Shown here: piece after piece, positions 1-8,542 of the stretch
How positions within the stretch are numbered: the first letter of the stretch is position 1
Layout of the letters: each line of letters starts with the position of its first letter
Assembly (NCBI GenBank): GCA_903893745.1
Contig: CAITNF010000011.1
Span: forward strand, 16,408-80,407
Source of the DNA: an uncultured Actinomycetes bacterium
GTDB lineage: Bacteria; Actinomycetota; Acidimicrobiia; Acidimicrobiales; RAAP-2
Reading direction: 5' to 3'
Length of the DNA stretch: 64,000 nt
Position numbers and translations under genes: made by a program
The notes under the pieces: generated by a model
Seen by the model: only the letters and a program-made list of their open reading frames with translations
Database searches by the model: none
Told to the model about the DNA's origin: nothing

Positions 1-836
1 ACGGCCATGCCGCGGGTACTCACGTCTTGCGAGAGATCGGGCGGGGCGCCACCCAAACTGTCTTGCACCATGCGCACAGTGACGTTGACCAGATCACGAA
101 TAGCATTATTTACTAAGTCCGCCGAGACCGAGACCTCGACCAGCGCGCCGGAATCGACGGTTCGAGCGGTGACCACTTCGAAACGTCCCGATGTTCGCCC
201 CAGCGCCGACGCGAGGGCCATCTTCAGTTGTTCGGCAGTCGTCGGTGAGACCACGACATTGAGCTGTTGGCGCAGTGCGGACGCAATGGCGTTATCGAGA
301 TTAATACCACCTTGTCGACGAGTACTCGTGGTCACGATTCCCCCGAGTGACAGCAATGCCGACTCGGAAGCTCCTCCTCCGAGCAACGTAACGGCCGAGC
401 CCACCGGATCTTGCACTGGGAGTCCCATGCCGATCGCGGCCGCAATCGGTGCTTCAATCAGGCTCACTTCACGCGCCCCCGCTTGAATCGCCGCTTGGCG
501 TAATGCTCGTCGCTCAATGGAAGTCGCCAGCGATGGCACACTCATTACCACGCGCACGCGACTGAACTTAGAGATGGAGGATCGCGCAAAGAGACCCGAT
601 AAGAGTCGCGCCGTGACGTCGAAATCAATGGTGGTTCCCTGGGAGAATGGTCGAAATGCCACCACGTGCCGTGACGTGTGCGCGACCATCTCGAGCGCTC
701 CGTAGCCAATCTCGGCAATCTCACCACTGCGAGTGTCGATTGCGGCGACCGTTGGCTCGTTAAAGAGAATGCCGTCGCTACTCGAAGCTAACCGAATGGA
801 CGAGGTTCCAATATCGAGAGCGAAATCACTGGCCAT
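1..836 (-). CDS. MreB/Mbl-like actin-fold protein, divergent; C-terminus runs off the left edge
   Basis: Absent from the ORF track because it is open at the window edge. Reverse complement from ATG at 836 reads MASDFALDIGTSSIRLASSSDGILFNEPTVAAIDTRSGEIAEIGYGALEMVAHTSRHVVAFRPFSQGTTIDFDVTARLLSGLF...SLIEAPIAAAIGMGLPVQDPVGSAVTLLGGGASESALLSLGGIV..., collinear with MreB. Confidence 0.8.
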   Translation of the reverse strand, partial: MASDFALDIGTSSIRLASSSDGILFNEPTVAAIDTRSGEIAEIGYGALEMVAHTSRHVVAFRPFSQGTTIDFDVTARLLSGLFARSSISKFSRVRVVMSVPSLATSIERRALRQAAIQAGAREVSLIEAPIAAAIGMGLPVQDPVGSAVTLLGGGASESALLSLGGIVTTSTRRQGGINLDNAIASALRQQLNVVVSPTTAEQLKMALASALGRTSGRFEVVTARTVDSGALVEVSVSADLVNNAIRDLVNVTVRMVQDSLGGAPPDLSQDVSTRGMA

Positions 837-899
837 AGACCTCGATGTTAGGCAAGCCCGACCGGTCTTTGGGAACCAGACTTACTAACCTTATGCATT

Positions 900-1982
900 G
901 TGAGTTGGCTGGACGTTTTCAGATCGTCGCGGCATTGGCGTCGAAAAGGGGGAGTTCCGCACGCCAGTGACCGAGCGTGGCTTCACCCCAGTGAATTGCC
1001 CAATTTCAACGATTTACCTAAGACCAGCGAACGACCCGCTTGGCGAATGCTCCGCATCACTGGTTCGTTATTGCTGCTCGGCGGAGTAGTGGGGTCAGCA
1101 GTTCTTGTCTCAAATCTGAAGTCCGCGCCCGTCAACCAGACGATGAGGCTTGACACGGTGAGTGGTATGAGTGGGCTACCGGCAAATGTCCGCGTGGTGG
1201 CGAATCATACGGTTGACCTGACGATTGCGACGCCCGGGCACATCGATACCGTCCCGGCAATGGTGCTCACGAATAATCTCGCCGTCACGACTGTCGCAAT
1301 TTCTCGCAAGGCACTTCTAAGTGGTTCGACTCCCACCAACCAACACTTCGCCGTTACCTGGTTGGGACGTGATCGAGCTATGGGCTTTACCATCATGCGT
1401 TTGGGCGTTGATGTACCCCCCCTCGCGCTCGGTCCACTACCCGATAATTCGACGGTCGTAGCGGTCGCTCCGGTCATCACCTCAGCCAGCCATCCCCCAT
1501 CGTTTGCGTGGGCGACGACCACGCTGGGTGATCCTCAGTTGAGGTCGCGCGGAATTGTTAGCTACCTGGCCACCTCGCCCAACAAACACCTCAACGGGTT
1601 CACCGACGCCATCGCGGTTACGAGCTCGGGCCGCGTCGTCGCCGTACTTTCGTTACAGCATCTCTGGTACTCGGCCGAGTTCGTTGCGCACGTGGCCGGA
1701 GTTCTTTCGCGTCAGCACGGCTGTCACGCCACCCTGGGAGTGAACGGCAGAAGTGCCCAAGGTGGAGGCGCTCTCGTGACCTCGCTCACTGTTCATAGCG
1801 GTGGCGATCAACTACTGCAGCGCGGTGACGTGATCACCCGCGTCGACGGACACGATATAAATTCGTGGGGCGATCTCACCACCTTGATCTATCTCGCGCC
1901 TCCCACCTTGCACGCGAGTGTCGAATTCATGCGAGGGTCCACCAGTCACCGGGGTGTCGTGACCCTGACGTGCATCCCCTAA
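900..1982 (+). CDS. Membrane-anchored PDZ protein with degenerate trypsin/HtrA-like domain
   Basis: One N-terminal TM segment, a VLTNNLAV strand resembling HtrA VLTNxHVV, and a C-terminal PDZ-like region (GGDQLLQRGDVITRVDGHDINSWGDLTTLI). Confidence 0.65.
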   Translation: MSWLDVFRSSRHWRRKGGVPHASDRAWLHPSELPNFNDLPKTSERPAWRMLRITGSLLLLGGVVGSAVLVSNLKSAPVNQTMRLDTVSGMSGLPANVRVVANHTVDLTIATPGHIDTVPAMVLTNNLAVTTVAISRKALLSGSTPTNQHFAVTWLGRDRAMGFTIMRLGVDVPPLALGPLPDNSTVVAVAPVITSASHPPSFAWATTTLGDPQLRSRGIVSYLATSPNKHLNGFTDAIAVTSSGRVVAVLSLQHLWYSAEFVAHVAGVLSRQHGCHATLGVNGRSAQGGGALVTSLTVHSGGDQLLQRGDVITRVDGHDINSWGDLTTLIYLAPPTLHASVEFMRGSTSHRGVVTLTCIP

Positions 1983-1991
1983 GTTGGCAAC

Positions 1992-3113
1992 GTGAGTGAA
2001 AGTCCCTTTGACGGTATGTTCGCCGACATATTCAAATTGATTAACCAGCAAGGTCCTAACGCCTGGTTTGACACGGCGACCCAACTCGCTCTGAACATTG
2101 CTCGCGGTAGCGATGGCGATCCCAATCCCCTACCAACTGAACGTCAACGCCTCGAGGAGTTAGCCCCGCTCGTGGGCCGCCACGTCGATGCTCTCTGGGG
2201 CGTACCAAGTGAACCGGTAATCACCGCCGTGAATCGATCCGAACTGACGGCGGCGGCGCTGGCCCAGTGGCGTCCCCTCATCGAGCCAATGGCACAAGCG
2301 ACGCCGGATCTTTCATCCAATCTCGATTTGGATACCAATCCAATGATGGGACAGCTCGCCGCCAGTATGGGGCCGCTCTTCACTGGTTTTCAAATGGGTT
2401 CGGTAGCGGGTCATTTCTCGGAACGGGCCTGGTCCCTTGCGATACTGCCATTGCCACGGATCGACACTCGACGACTTCTCGTCGTGAACAATCTGATGGC
2501 GTTCGCCGACGCCTGGTCGCTCGATCGCGATGAGGTGTACGTCTTTGCCCTCGCGCAAGAGTTCGTTGCAGCTCTCGTACTCAACCAACCGGGCACGGGC
2601 GACGCCCTACGGGCGCTGCTGCTTGACTCGGTTCACGAGGCGAAGGCTGCGCAAAGCAACCTCCTGGGTCGGTTGCAGTCGATGCTCAAACCAGAGGATC
2701 TTTCAACTTTTATGAGTAATCCTGAAGCGTTATTGGAGGGCATCGAACTACCAGACGAAACTCCGGTGACGCGCGCCATTAACGCGGCCGCCAGTGTTCT
2801 CAACGCCTTCTTTGACGCAGCCGCCAACGAGATTACGACGCTCCTGCTTGGTCCGCGTCCAGCTCTCACAGAGGCCTATCGCCGCCACCGACGAAGTGAC
2901 GCCCGAGGGGAAGATGCCGCGGCGGCGCTGTTCGGTATCGCTACACAAGGTGTGCACCACGACCAAGCTCACGACTTCGTCGCGACGCTGCAAAAGAAAT
3001 ACGGTTTAAGCATCTTTGACGCCATATTGCGCGTCGATGGACTACCGAGTGCCAATGAACTTACCGACCCCGAAACCTGGGTGCAGCGAGTGACGAACTC
3101 GCCGCTCGCCTAA
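1992..3113 (+). CDS. Zincin-like (DUF2342/putative hydrolase type) protein lacking an evident HExxH
   Basis: Overall layout resembles actinobacterial zinc-dependent metalloprotease / F420-biosynthesis-associated proteins; the region where HExxH is expected reads ALAQEFVAALVL. Confidence 0.55.
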   Translation: MSESPFDGMFADIFKLINQQGPNAWFDTATQLALNIARGSDGDPNPLPTERQRLEELAPLVGRHVDALWGVPSEPVITAVNRSELTAAALAQWRPLIEPMAQATPDLSSNLDLDTNPMMGQLAASMGPLFTGFQMGSVAGHFSERAWSLAILPLPRIDTRRLLVVNNLMAFADAWSLDRDEVYVFALAQEFVAALVLNQPGTGDALRALLLDSVHEAKAAQSNLLGRLQSMLKPEDLSTFMSNPEALLEGIELPDETPVTRAINAAASVLNAFFDAAANEITTLLLGPRPALTEAYRRHRRSDARGEDAAAALFGIATQGVHHDQAHDFVATLQKKYGLSIFDAILRVDGLPSANELTDPETWVQRVTNSPLA

Positions 3114-3388
3114 GCCTCTTCGTCGTAACCCAGGTTCCATTCAACCAGTAGGTTTTCGCGTTCGGCGTCACGATTCACCCGTTCACGATTACGTCGGAAC
3201 TGAGGATCGTGAGGTGGCAAAAGTCGCAGGCGAGCATCGATGCGGTCAACAAAGGCCTGAATCTGCTCCTCGTCACCAAAAACCATCCGGCACTCCCAGT
3301 GGGGTGCCACTGGTCCCAGATAGATGACCTGCACGTGCCCGACGGGGTCGGTGACCTCTACTGCTTCAGCGGTCGGAATCTGGCTCAC
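3110..3388 (-). CDS. Conserved hypothetical protein, about 92 aa
   Basis: GTG start at 3388 preceded by AAAGGAG; overlaps the stop of the convergent upstream gene. The longer ORF to 3862 would run antisense through whiB. Confidence 0.6.
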   Translation of the reverse strand: MSQIPTAEAVEVTDPVGHVQVIYLGPVAPHWECRMVFGDEEQIQAFVDRIDARLRLLPPHDPQFRRNRERVNRDAERENLLVEWNLGYDEEA

Positions 3389-3547
3389 GATGCTCCTTTG
3401 AGTCGCATTCTTACAAGAAGTCCATTCTACTGACTGAATTGCTAGGTAGTCCTCGGACGTAACTCTTTGCAAGATGTAACCCAGTCTTAAGGCTTTCCTT
3501 ACGAAGTACTGGCTACTGTGGAAATAGAAGCCACGTAAGGGGGCAGT

Positions 3548-3796
3548 ATGGGCACAGAGTGGATGGCCGATGGAAGTTGCCGCGCGTATCCTGCGGCTGT
3601 GTTCTTTCCGCGCGATGGACTCGGCGTTATTAAAGCGCAAAAGATTTGCGCTAACTGCCCCGTTCGTGAGCAGTGCCTGGAATACGCCCTCGTCGAACAC
3701 GTCGATCACGGCGTCTGGGGCGGCACGAGTGAGCGCGAGCGTCGACGTCTGACCAGGGCGCACCGGCGTCGACTGGCCAGCACCGACTTGCCCTAA
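3548..3796 (+). CDS. WhiB-family Fe-S transcriptional regulator
   Basis: C...CANCPVREQC cluster motif and GVWGGTSERERRRL turn plus basic tail. Confidence 0.92.
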   Translation: MGTEWMADGSCRAYPAAVFFPRDGLGVIKAQKICANCPVREQCLEYALVEHVDHGVWGGTSERERRRLTRAHRRRLASTDLP

Positions 3797-3805
3797 CGAA
3801 CCAGC

Positions 3806-4627
3806 ATGTTTGAATGCGTCATCAATATCTCTGAGGGACGCGACCTCGCGTTGTTGGACCAACTTTCAATCGCTAGTGGTGATTCCCTGCGCGATCGTCA
3901 CTACGACTGGTTCCACAATCGGACGGTGTTCACCCTCATTAATGAGGCCGCAACGTTGCGTGATGATCTACGGCGCCTCATCGCCCTCGCTTACCAATCT
4001 GTCGATCTGCGCACCCACGTTGGGGCCCATCCGCGCTTTGGCGTCGTCGACGTCGTGCCTTTTGTCGCGCTCGCTCCTGACCGGTCAAGTGAAGCGTGCG
4101 CGCTGCGTGACGAGACCGCCCACTGGTTATCGGCGACGTTCGACGTGCCGGTCTTTCTCTATGGTCCCCTCGACCACGAGGTCACGCGCTCGTTGCCCGA
4201 CGTTCGTCGACGAGCATTCGGAGATCTTGCACCCGACTACGGACCCCACACCGTCCCACCAGCGCGCGGGGCCGCCGCCGTGGGCTGTCGACCAATTCTG
4301 GTGGCGTGGAATCTGTGGCTCGAACATGTCACCTTGATCGAGGCTCGTCGCGTAGCTCGAGCGCTTCGCCAACCGGCGTTACGGACCTTGGCCTTTCAAC
4401 TCGGCGACGCGGTCCAGCTCAGTTGCAATCTGATCGACCAAAATGTCCTCACTTTGTCAACCATTTACGACAACGTGCTCGGTCAACTAGGGCCCAACGG
4501 GCGTATCGATCGCGCCGAGTTAGTAGGGCTGCTTCCCGCCAGTTTGTTAAACCAGGAGGATCCTCAACGTTGGGAGCAGCTCGGCCTTTCGAGTGACGCC
4601 ACCATTGAGGCTCGACTGAGGGCTTAA
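3806..4627 (+). CDS. Glutamate formimidoyltransferase (FtcD N-terminal type)
   Basis: MFECVINISEGRD..., HVGAHPRFGVVDVVPFVAL typical of FTCD formiminotransferase domains. Confidence 0.85.
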   Translation: MFECVINISEGRDLALLDQLSIASGDSLRDRHYDWFHNRTVFTLINEAATLRDDLRRLIALAYQSVDLRTHVGAHPRFGVVDVVPFVALAPDRSSEACALRDETAHWLSATFDVPVFLYGPLDHEVTRSLPDVRRRAFGDLAPDYGPHTVPPARGAAAVGCRPILVAWNLWLEHVTLIEARRVARALRQPALRTLAFQLGDAVQLSCNLIDQNVLTLSTIYDNVLGQLGPNGRIDRAELVGLLPASLLNQEDPQRWEQLGLSSDATIEARLRA

Positions 4628-4628
4628 G

Positions 4629-4904
4629 TTAACTGGCTTGGGCGCGGCGCTCAATTGCGCGAGCTCGACGCAAGCGGCGGCGCTCGCGCTCACTCATTCC
4701 ACCCCAAATGCCGAACTTCTCACCGTTGTCGAGGGCAAATTCGAGGCAGTCCTCGCGAACGACGCAGCCTCGACAGACTTCCTTGGCCTCACGGGTGGAG
4801 GCACCTCGTTCGGGGAAAAACAGGTCAGGGTCGACGCCCATGCAGTTTGCCCGTGCCTGCCAGCCCCGGTCTTCCATTCCGCTCATCAGATCAATGATTT
4901 CCAC
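4629..4904 (-). CDS. WhiB-family regulator (WhiB2/WhmD-like)
   Basis: ANCMGVDPDLFFPERG...CRGCVVREDCLEFAL...GIWGGMSERERRRLRR. Confidence 0.92.
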   Translation of the reverse strand: MEIIDLMSGMEDRGWQARANCMGVDPDLFFPERGASTREAKEVCRGCVVREDCLEFALDNGEKFGIWGGMSERERRRLRRARAIERRAQAS

Positions 4905-4937
4905 GATTTTGCTTCCCCCTTGGGTGGCACCCCATGC

Positions 4938-4949
4938 TTGTAATTACAA
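4938..4949. promoter_or_regulatory. 12-bp perfect palindrome TTGTAATTACAA upstream of whiB-like gene
   Basis: Located 34-45 bp upstream of the start at 4904. Confidence 0.4.
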
Positions 4950-5019
4950 CGATGTCATTGTGCCTAGATTTCCCAGAAAATGCAAATGGAGATTCTAATT
5001 ACCTGGTCAGGGTCTATTT

Positions 5020-7014
5020 TTAACTTGCCCGACGATTACGAACAAAGTCATCGAGCACGTAGGTACCAAGTTCATCAACTGAGGTGTAGAACGTCCGCCC
5101 ACCGTTAACCCGGCCAATCTGTTCCACGAAAGGAAACTGGCTACGTTCAATATCGAGCGCGAAGGTATTGATTGTGATGCCGGCCTTGGTGCACCGCAGT
5201 ACTTCAGCCATGGTCTTTTCTAGTGTCTCGTGCACTGGCGGCCACGAGAAAAATGGTTCGCCGTTCTCCATGAGGTGCGCCGTGGGTTCGCCGTCGGTCA
5301 CGACCACCACCTGGCGTTCGCCTCGTTCGCCGCGCATCAGGTGACGACTGAGAGCTAGTGCGTGTTGCAGATTCGTCCCATACTGGTAGTCAATAGTCAG
5401 AGCGGGAATATCCTCCACGCGTAACTCGTGCGCCGTTTCGCCAAAACCAACCACCGCGACAAAATCTCGGGGAAACTTTGAGCGAATCAGTTGCGTCAGG
5501 GCTAGCACCATTTTTTTAGCCGGGACGAGATTGCCTCGCATCGCCATCGACAGCGAGAGGTCAATAGCAAAGACGGTGGCTGAGCGTCTCGTGGCCTCAT
5601 ACTCTTCAACCTCAAAATCGTCGGGGTGCAGACGTACGGGTGTGCCCGGACCCTGACGAAAGATTGCGTTACGGAGGGTCCTAGGTAGATGGAGCGAGAC
5701 GGGTTGACCGGGCTCCCACTTCTTGGAGCTCTCTTCACGATCATCGCCACGCGCCACGCTGGCTTCACGATGCGCACCAAGTGTGGGCGAATGAGCCAAC
5801 TGTCCGAATAACTCCTTAAGGGCCTGTTGACCAATCTGGCGCACGCCCTTGGCACTCAAGGTCAAGCGGTTACCATCCTTTTCGACAAATCCCGAGTCCT
5901 TCAGACTCTTCAGTGCTTTTTGGAGTCGAGCAACGTGGCGCGCCGCATCATCACCGAGATTGCGCCGCACTGCCTCCACGTCAACTTCGGGAAGTCCCTG
6001 GGCGGCATTGGCGCGACCGAGAAAATCCTCCAGACCCCGCAACGACCCCAACTGCTCGGCAATCGACGAGGCGTCGGCGAATGACGATGCCCCCTGACCA
6101 CGCATCCGATGAGCACGGTGCCAGTCAATATCGGGGGTGGCCTGGCGCAGGTTGGCCACGAGTCGGTTCATCGAGAAGTTGAGATCCATGTCGCCCATCA
6201 TCTGAGCGAACAGCGATCGCAGTTCGTTCTGCTGATCGCCCGACAGTGAATTAAACATGGCTTCAGCCGCCGCGGCTCGCTCCGCCATGGCGCGCACCAC
6301 GTCGTCAAGATTTTCCGCTCCCGGAAAGTAGTCGCCGAACTGTTCCATGAACTGTTCAAAGGAGGGATCGAGCGATTCGCCACGACGATCTTGCTCAATC
6401 ATCGTCGACAGACTGTCCATCATGTCGCGCAGTCGCGCCAGCTCCTCGGGGTCGGGGCTCGCGAGGAAATCTTTGCTCTGTTCAAAGTAGGTGTCGAGGA
6501 CATCTTGTTGCAGCTCCGCAACGAGCTGCTCGAACTGTTCACGTGCCTCGGAAGACACGAACTCGTAGTGCTGATAGGACGCTACCCGTTCGCCCAAACG
6601 ATCACTCATCAACTCTCGCTCAAGTCGCTTCTGCTCGACGAGGTCACGCGTGACCTCGAGTCGTCGTTCGTCACCCGACTCGTCAGCGTCGTCCAAGAGT
6701 TCCGCTAGTTCATCAGTCTCAAGATTTTCAATTTCGTCGAGCCAGTCCCGGTAGCGCTGCATCTCGCCTTCGGGGTCGGCCTGCTGTTCGAGTTCTCGGC
6801 GGCGCTGGCGAGTACGCTCCAGTAGTTCACGCAGACCCTCGACTCGTTCGCCCTCATCGGTGGTGTAACCATCGCGCAAGAGTCGGTCCATCGCCTCGTC
6901 AAGATCGCCACTTTCGAGAAAATCATCGCGCAGCATCGCCAGCAGCTCGTCGGCGTCGAGGTCGTTAAAGTCGTCGTCGTCACCAAACCGTCGAAAGCCG
7001 TAACGAACGGGCAC
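5020..7014 (-). CDS. VWA-domain protein, partner of the MoxR/ChlI-like AAA ATPase
   Basis: C-terminal VWA MIDAS DLSLSMAMRGN; start overlaps the upstream AAA gene stop. Confidence 0.85.
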   Translation of the reverse strand: MPVRYGFRRFGDDDDFNDLDADELLAMLRDDFLESGDLDEAMDRLLRDGYTTDEGERVEGLRELLERTRQRRRELEQQADPEGEMQRYRDWLDEIENLETDELAELLDDADESGDERRLEVTRDLVEQKRLERELMSDRLGERVASYQHYEFVSSEAREQFEQLVAELQQDVLDTYFEQSKDFLASPDPEELARLRDMMDSLSTMIEQDRRGESLDPSFEQFMEQFGDYFPGAENLDDVVRAMAERAAAAEAMFNSLSGDQQNELRSLFAQMMGDMDLNFSMNRLVANLRQATPDIDWHRAHRMRGQGASSFADASSIAEQLGSLRGLEDFLGRANAAQGLPEVDVEAVRRNLGDDAARHVARLQKALKSLKDSGFVEKDGNRLTLSAKGVRQIGQQALKELFGQLAHSPTLGAHREASVARGDDREESSKKWEPGQPVSLHLPRTLRNAIFRQGPGTPVRLHPDDFEVEEYEATRRSATVFAIDLSLSMAMRGNLVPAKKMVLALTQLIRSKFPRDFVAVVGFGETAHELRVEDIPALTIDYQYGTNLQHALALSRHLMRGERGERQVVVVTDGEPTAHLMENGEPFFSWPPVHETLEKTMAEVLRCTKAGITINTFALDIERSQFPFVEQIGRVNGGRTFYTSVDELGTYVLDDFVRNRRAS

Positions 7015-8438
7015 TACCGATTCCTAGAGCGGTAGAGGGCTCGAGCCCCCGACGCGTCCTTCGCCAGGCGCTTGGTCAGATACAGCCCCTCGAGGACGAA
7101 CTCGACGGCGGCGGCTAACTCGCCATCACTGGCCACGGGGCCGGCAACTCGACGCACGGGGCCGTCGAGTGAGGGCATGGCCTCGAGTACTTCGAGATAG
7201 TTACGCTCGGGCAGATCGTCACCGGTGTGGACCAGTGCCTCGCCCTCGAACTCATTCACGATCTCGCTCGCCTCGTCGAGCAACACGTGCTCGGTGAAGC
7301 ACTGTCGCACCGCCAAGGCGATCAGAGCGCCAATTACCTGGTCCGAGTCACTATCGTCCATAGTGTCAAACTCAATTTTGCCCTGCGTGGACTGCACCAT
7401 TGCGCTCAGATCGCTGATCCGCGGTACGACTGTGGCGTCATTGGTGCGAAGAGTCCGGCGCAGCGCGTTGGCCACGACGGTCTCGTAGTTCGCGATCGAA
7501 AGTCGCACCGACACCCCCGAGCGCTGACTGATGACGTGACTCTTTCGCGCCACGTGACTTACCCGAGCCACGACATCGTCAATAAACCAGGGAACCACGA
7601 TGGGCTTGGGCGAAGTGGGTAGCGACGCCTCTTGGTGTATAATGGCGATTTCAGTCGTCAGTTCGTAGGGGTAGTGCGTGCGAATCTGCGACCCAAAACG
7701 GTCCTTCAAGGGAGTAATAAGTCGACCACGATTGGTGTAGTCCTCGGGATTCGCCGTCGCAACCACCATGACGTCAAGTTCCAGGCGTACCAGGTGGCCA
7801 CGAATCTGCACGTCGCGCTCCTCGAGCACGTTTAAGAGACCCACCTGAATTCGCTCGGCCAAGTCCGGTAACTCATTCATGGCGAAAATTCCCCGATTCG
7901 ACTTTGGGACCAGCCCGTAAGAGAGTGCGCGAGGGTCGTCGAGAAAGAGCCCACCGGCCACCTTGATGGGGTCAACCTCGCCAATCAAGTCGGCCATTGA
8001 CGTGTCGGGCGAAGCGAGCTTCTCGGCAAAACGCTGACTGCGGTGCACCCACGTGATGGGGGTTTCGTCGCCCTTCTCGGCGACCAGGTCGATGCCGTAG
8101 GCCGAAATTGGTGCGAAGGGATCGTCGCGTACTTCGGAACCTGCGACAATCGGCAGCCACTCATTGAGCAGTTCGACGAGTGAGCGAATTATGCGCGTCT
8201 TGGCCTGACCACGTTCGCCCAACAGAATAATGTCGTGTCCCGCGAGCAGCGCGGTCTCGAGCTGGGGTAGCACGGAGTCTTCGTAACCGAGCACGGCCGA
8301 GGTAAGCGGACGACCCTCTTCGAGTCGACGTTCGAGATTGATCCGCATCTCTTCACGAACGGACAGGGGCTGATAGTTCGATGCGCGAAGGGCACCGAAC
8401 GTGGTGGGTAAATCGAGGGGGGCAGTGGGGCTACTCAT
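7014..8438 (-). CDS. AAA+ ATPase (MoxR/magnesium-chelatase-I-like)
   Basis: GERGQAKTR Walker A, VVATANPEDYTNRGRLITPLKDRFGSQI; coupled to the VWA gene. Confidence 0.87.
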   Translation of the reverse strand: MSSPTAPLDLPTTFGALRASNYQPLSVREEMRINLERRLEEGRPLTSAVLGYEDSVLPQLETALLAGHDIILLGERGQAKTRIIRSLVELLNEWLPIVAGSEVRDDPFAPISAYGIDLVAEKGDETPITWVHRSQRFAEKLASPDTSMADLIGEVDPIKVAGGLFLDDPRALSYGLVPKSNRGIFAMNELPDLAERIQVGLLNVLEERDVQIRGHLVRLELDVMVVATANPEDYTNRGRLITPLKDRFGSQIRTHYPYELTTEIAIIHQEASLPTSPKPIVVPWFIDDVVARVSHVARKSHVISQRSGVSVRLSIANYETVVANALRRTLRTNDATVVPRISDLSAMVQSTQGKIEFDTMDDSDSDQVIGALIALAVRQCFTEHVLLDEASEIVNEFEGEALVHTGDDLPERNYLEVLEAMPSLDGPVRRVAGPVASDGELAAAVEFVLEGLYLTKRLAKDASGARALYRSRNR

Positions 8439-8542
8439 ACCCGTACCTTATTGGACTCGCGACGAGACCTTCACGGCCCCGCCTCGCGGCCCACGTCGCA
8501 GCAAAATCTCCTGATCACACTGAGCTCAGCGGTATTCGAGCG

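Noticed and set aside
7-486. 159-aa plus-strand ORF
   Set aside because: Exactly antisense to the MreB-like gene; frame artefact of GC-rich coding DNA.
3389-3862. N-terminal extension of the minus ORF 3110-3862
   Set aside because: Runs antisense through whiB and the start of the formiminotransferase gene; a GTG with a good RBS at 3388 is a better start.
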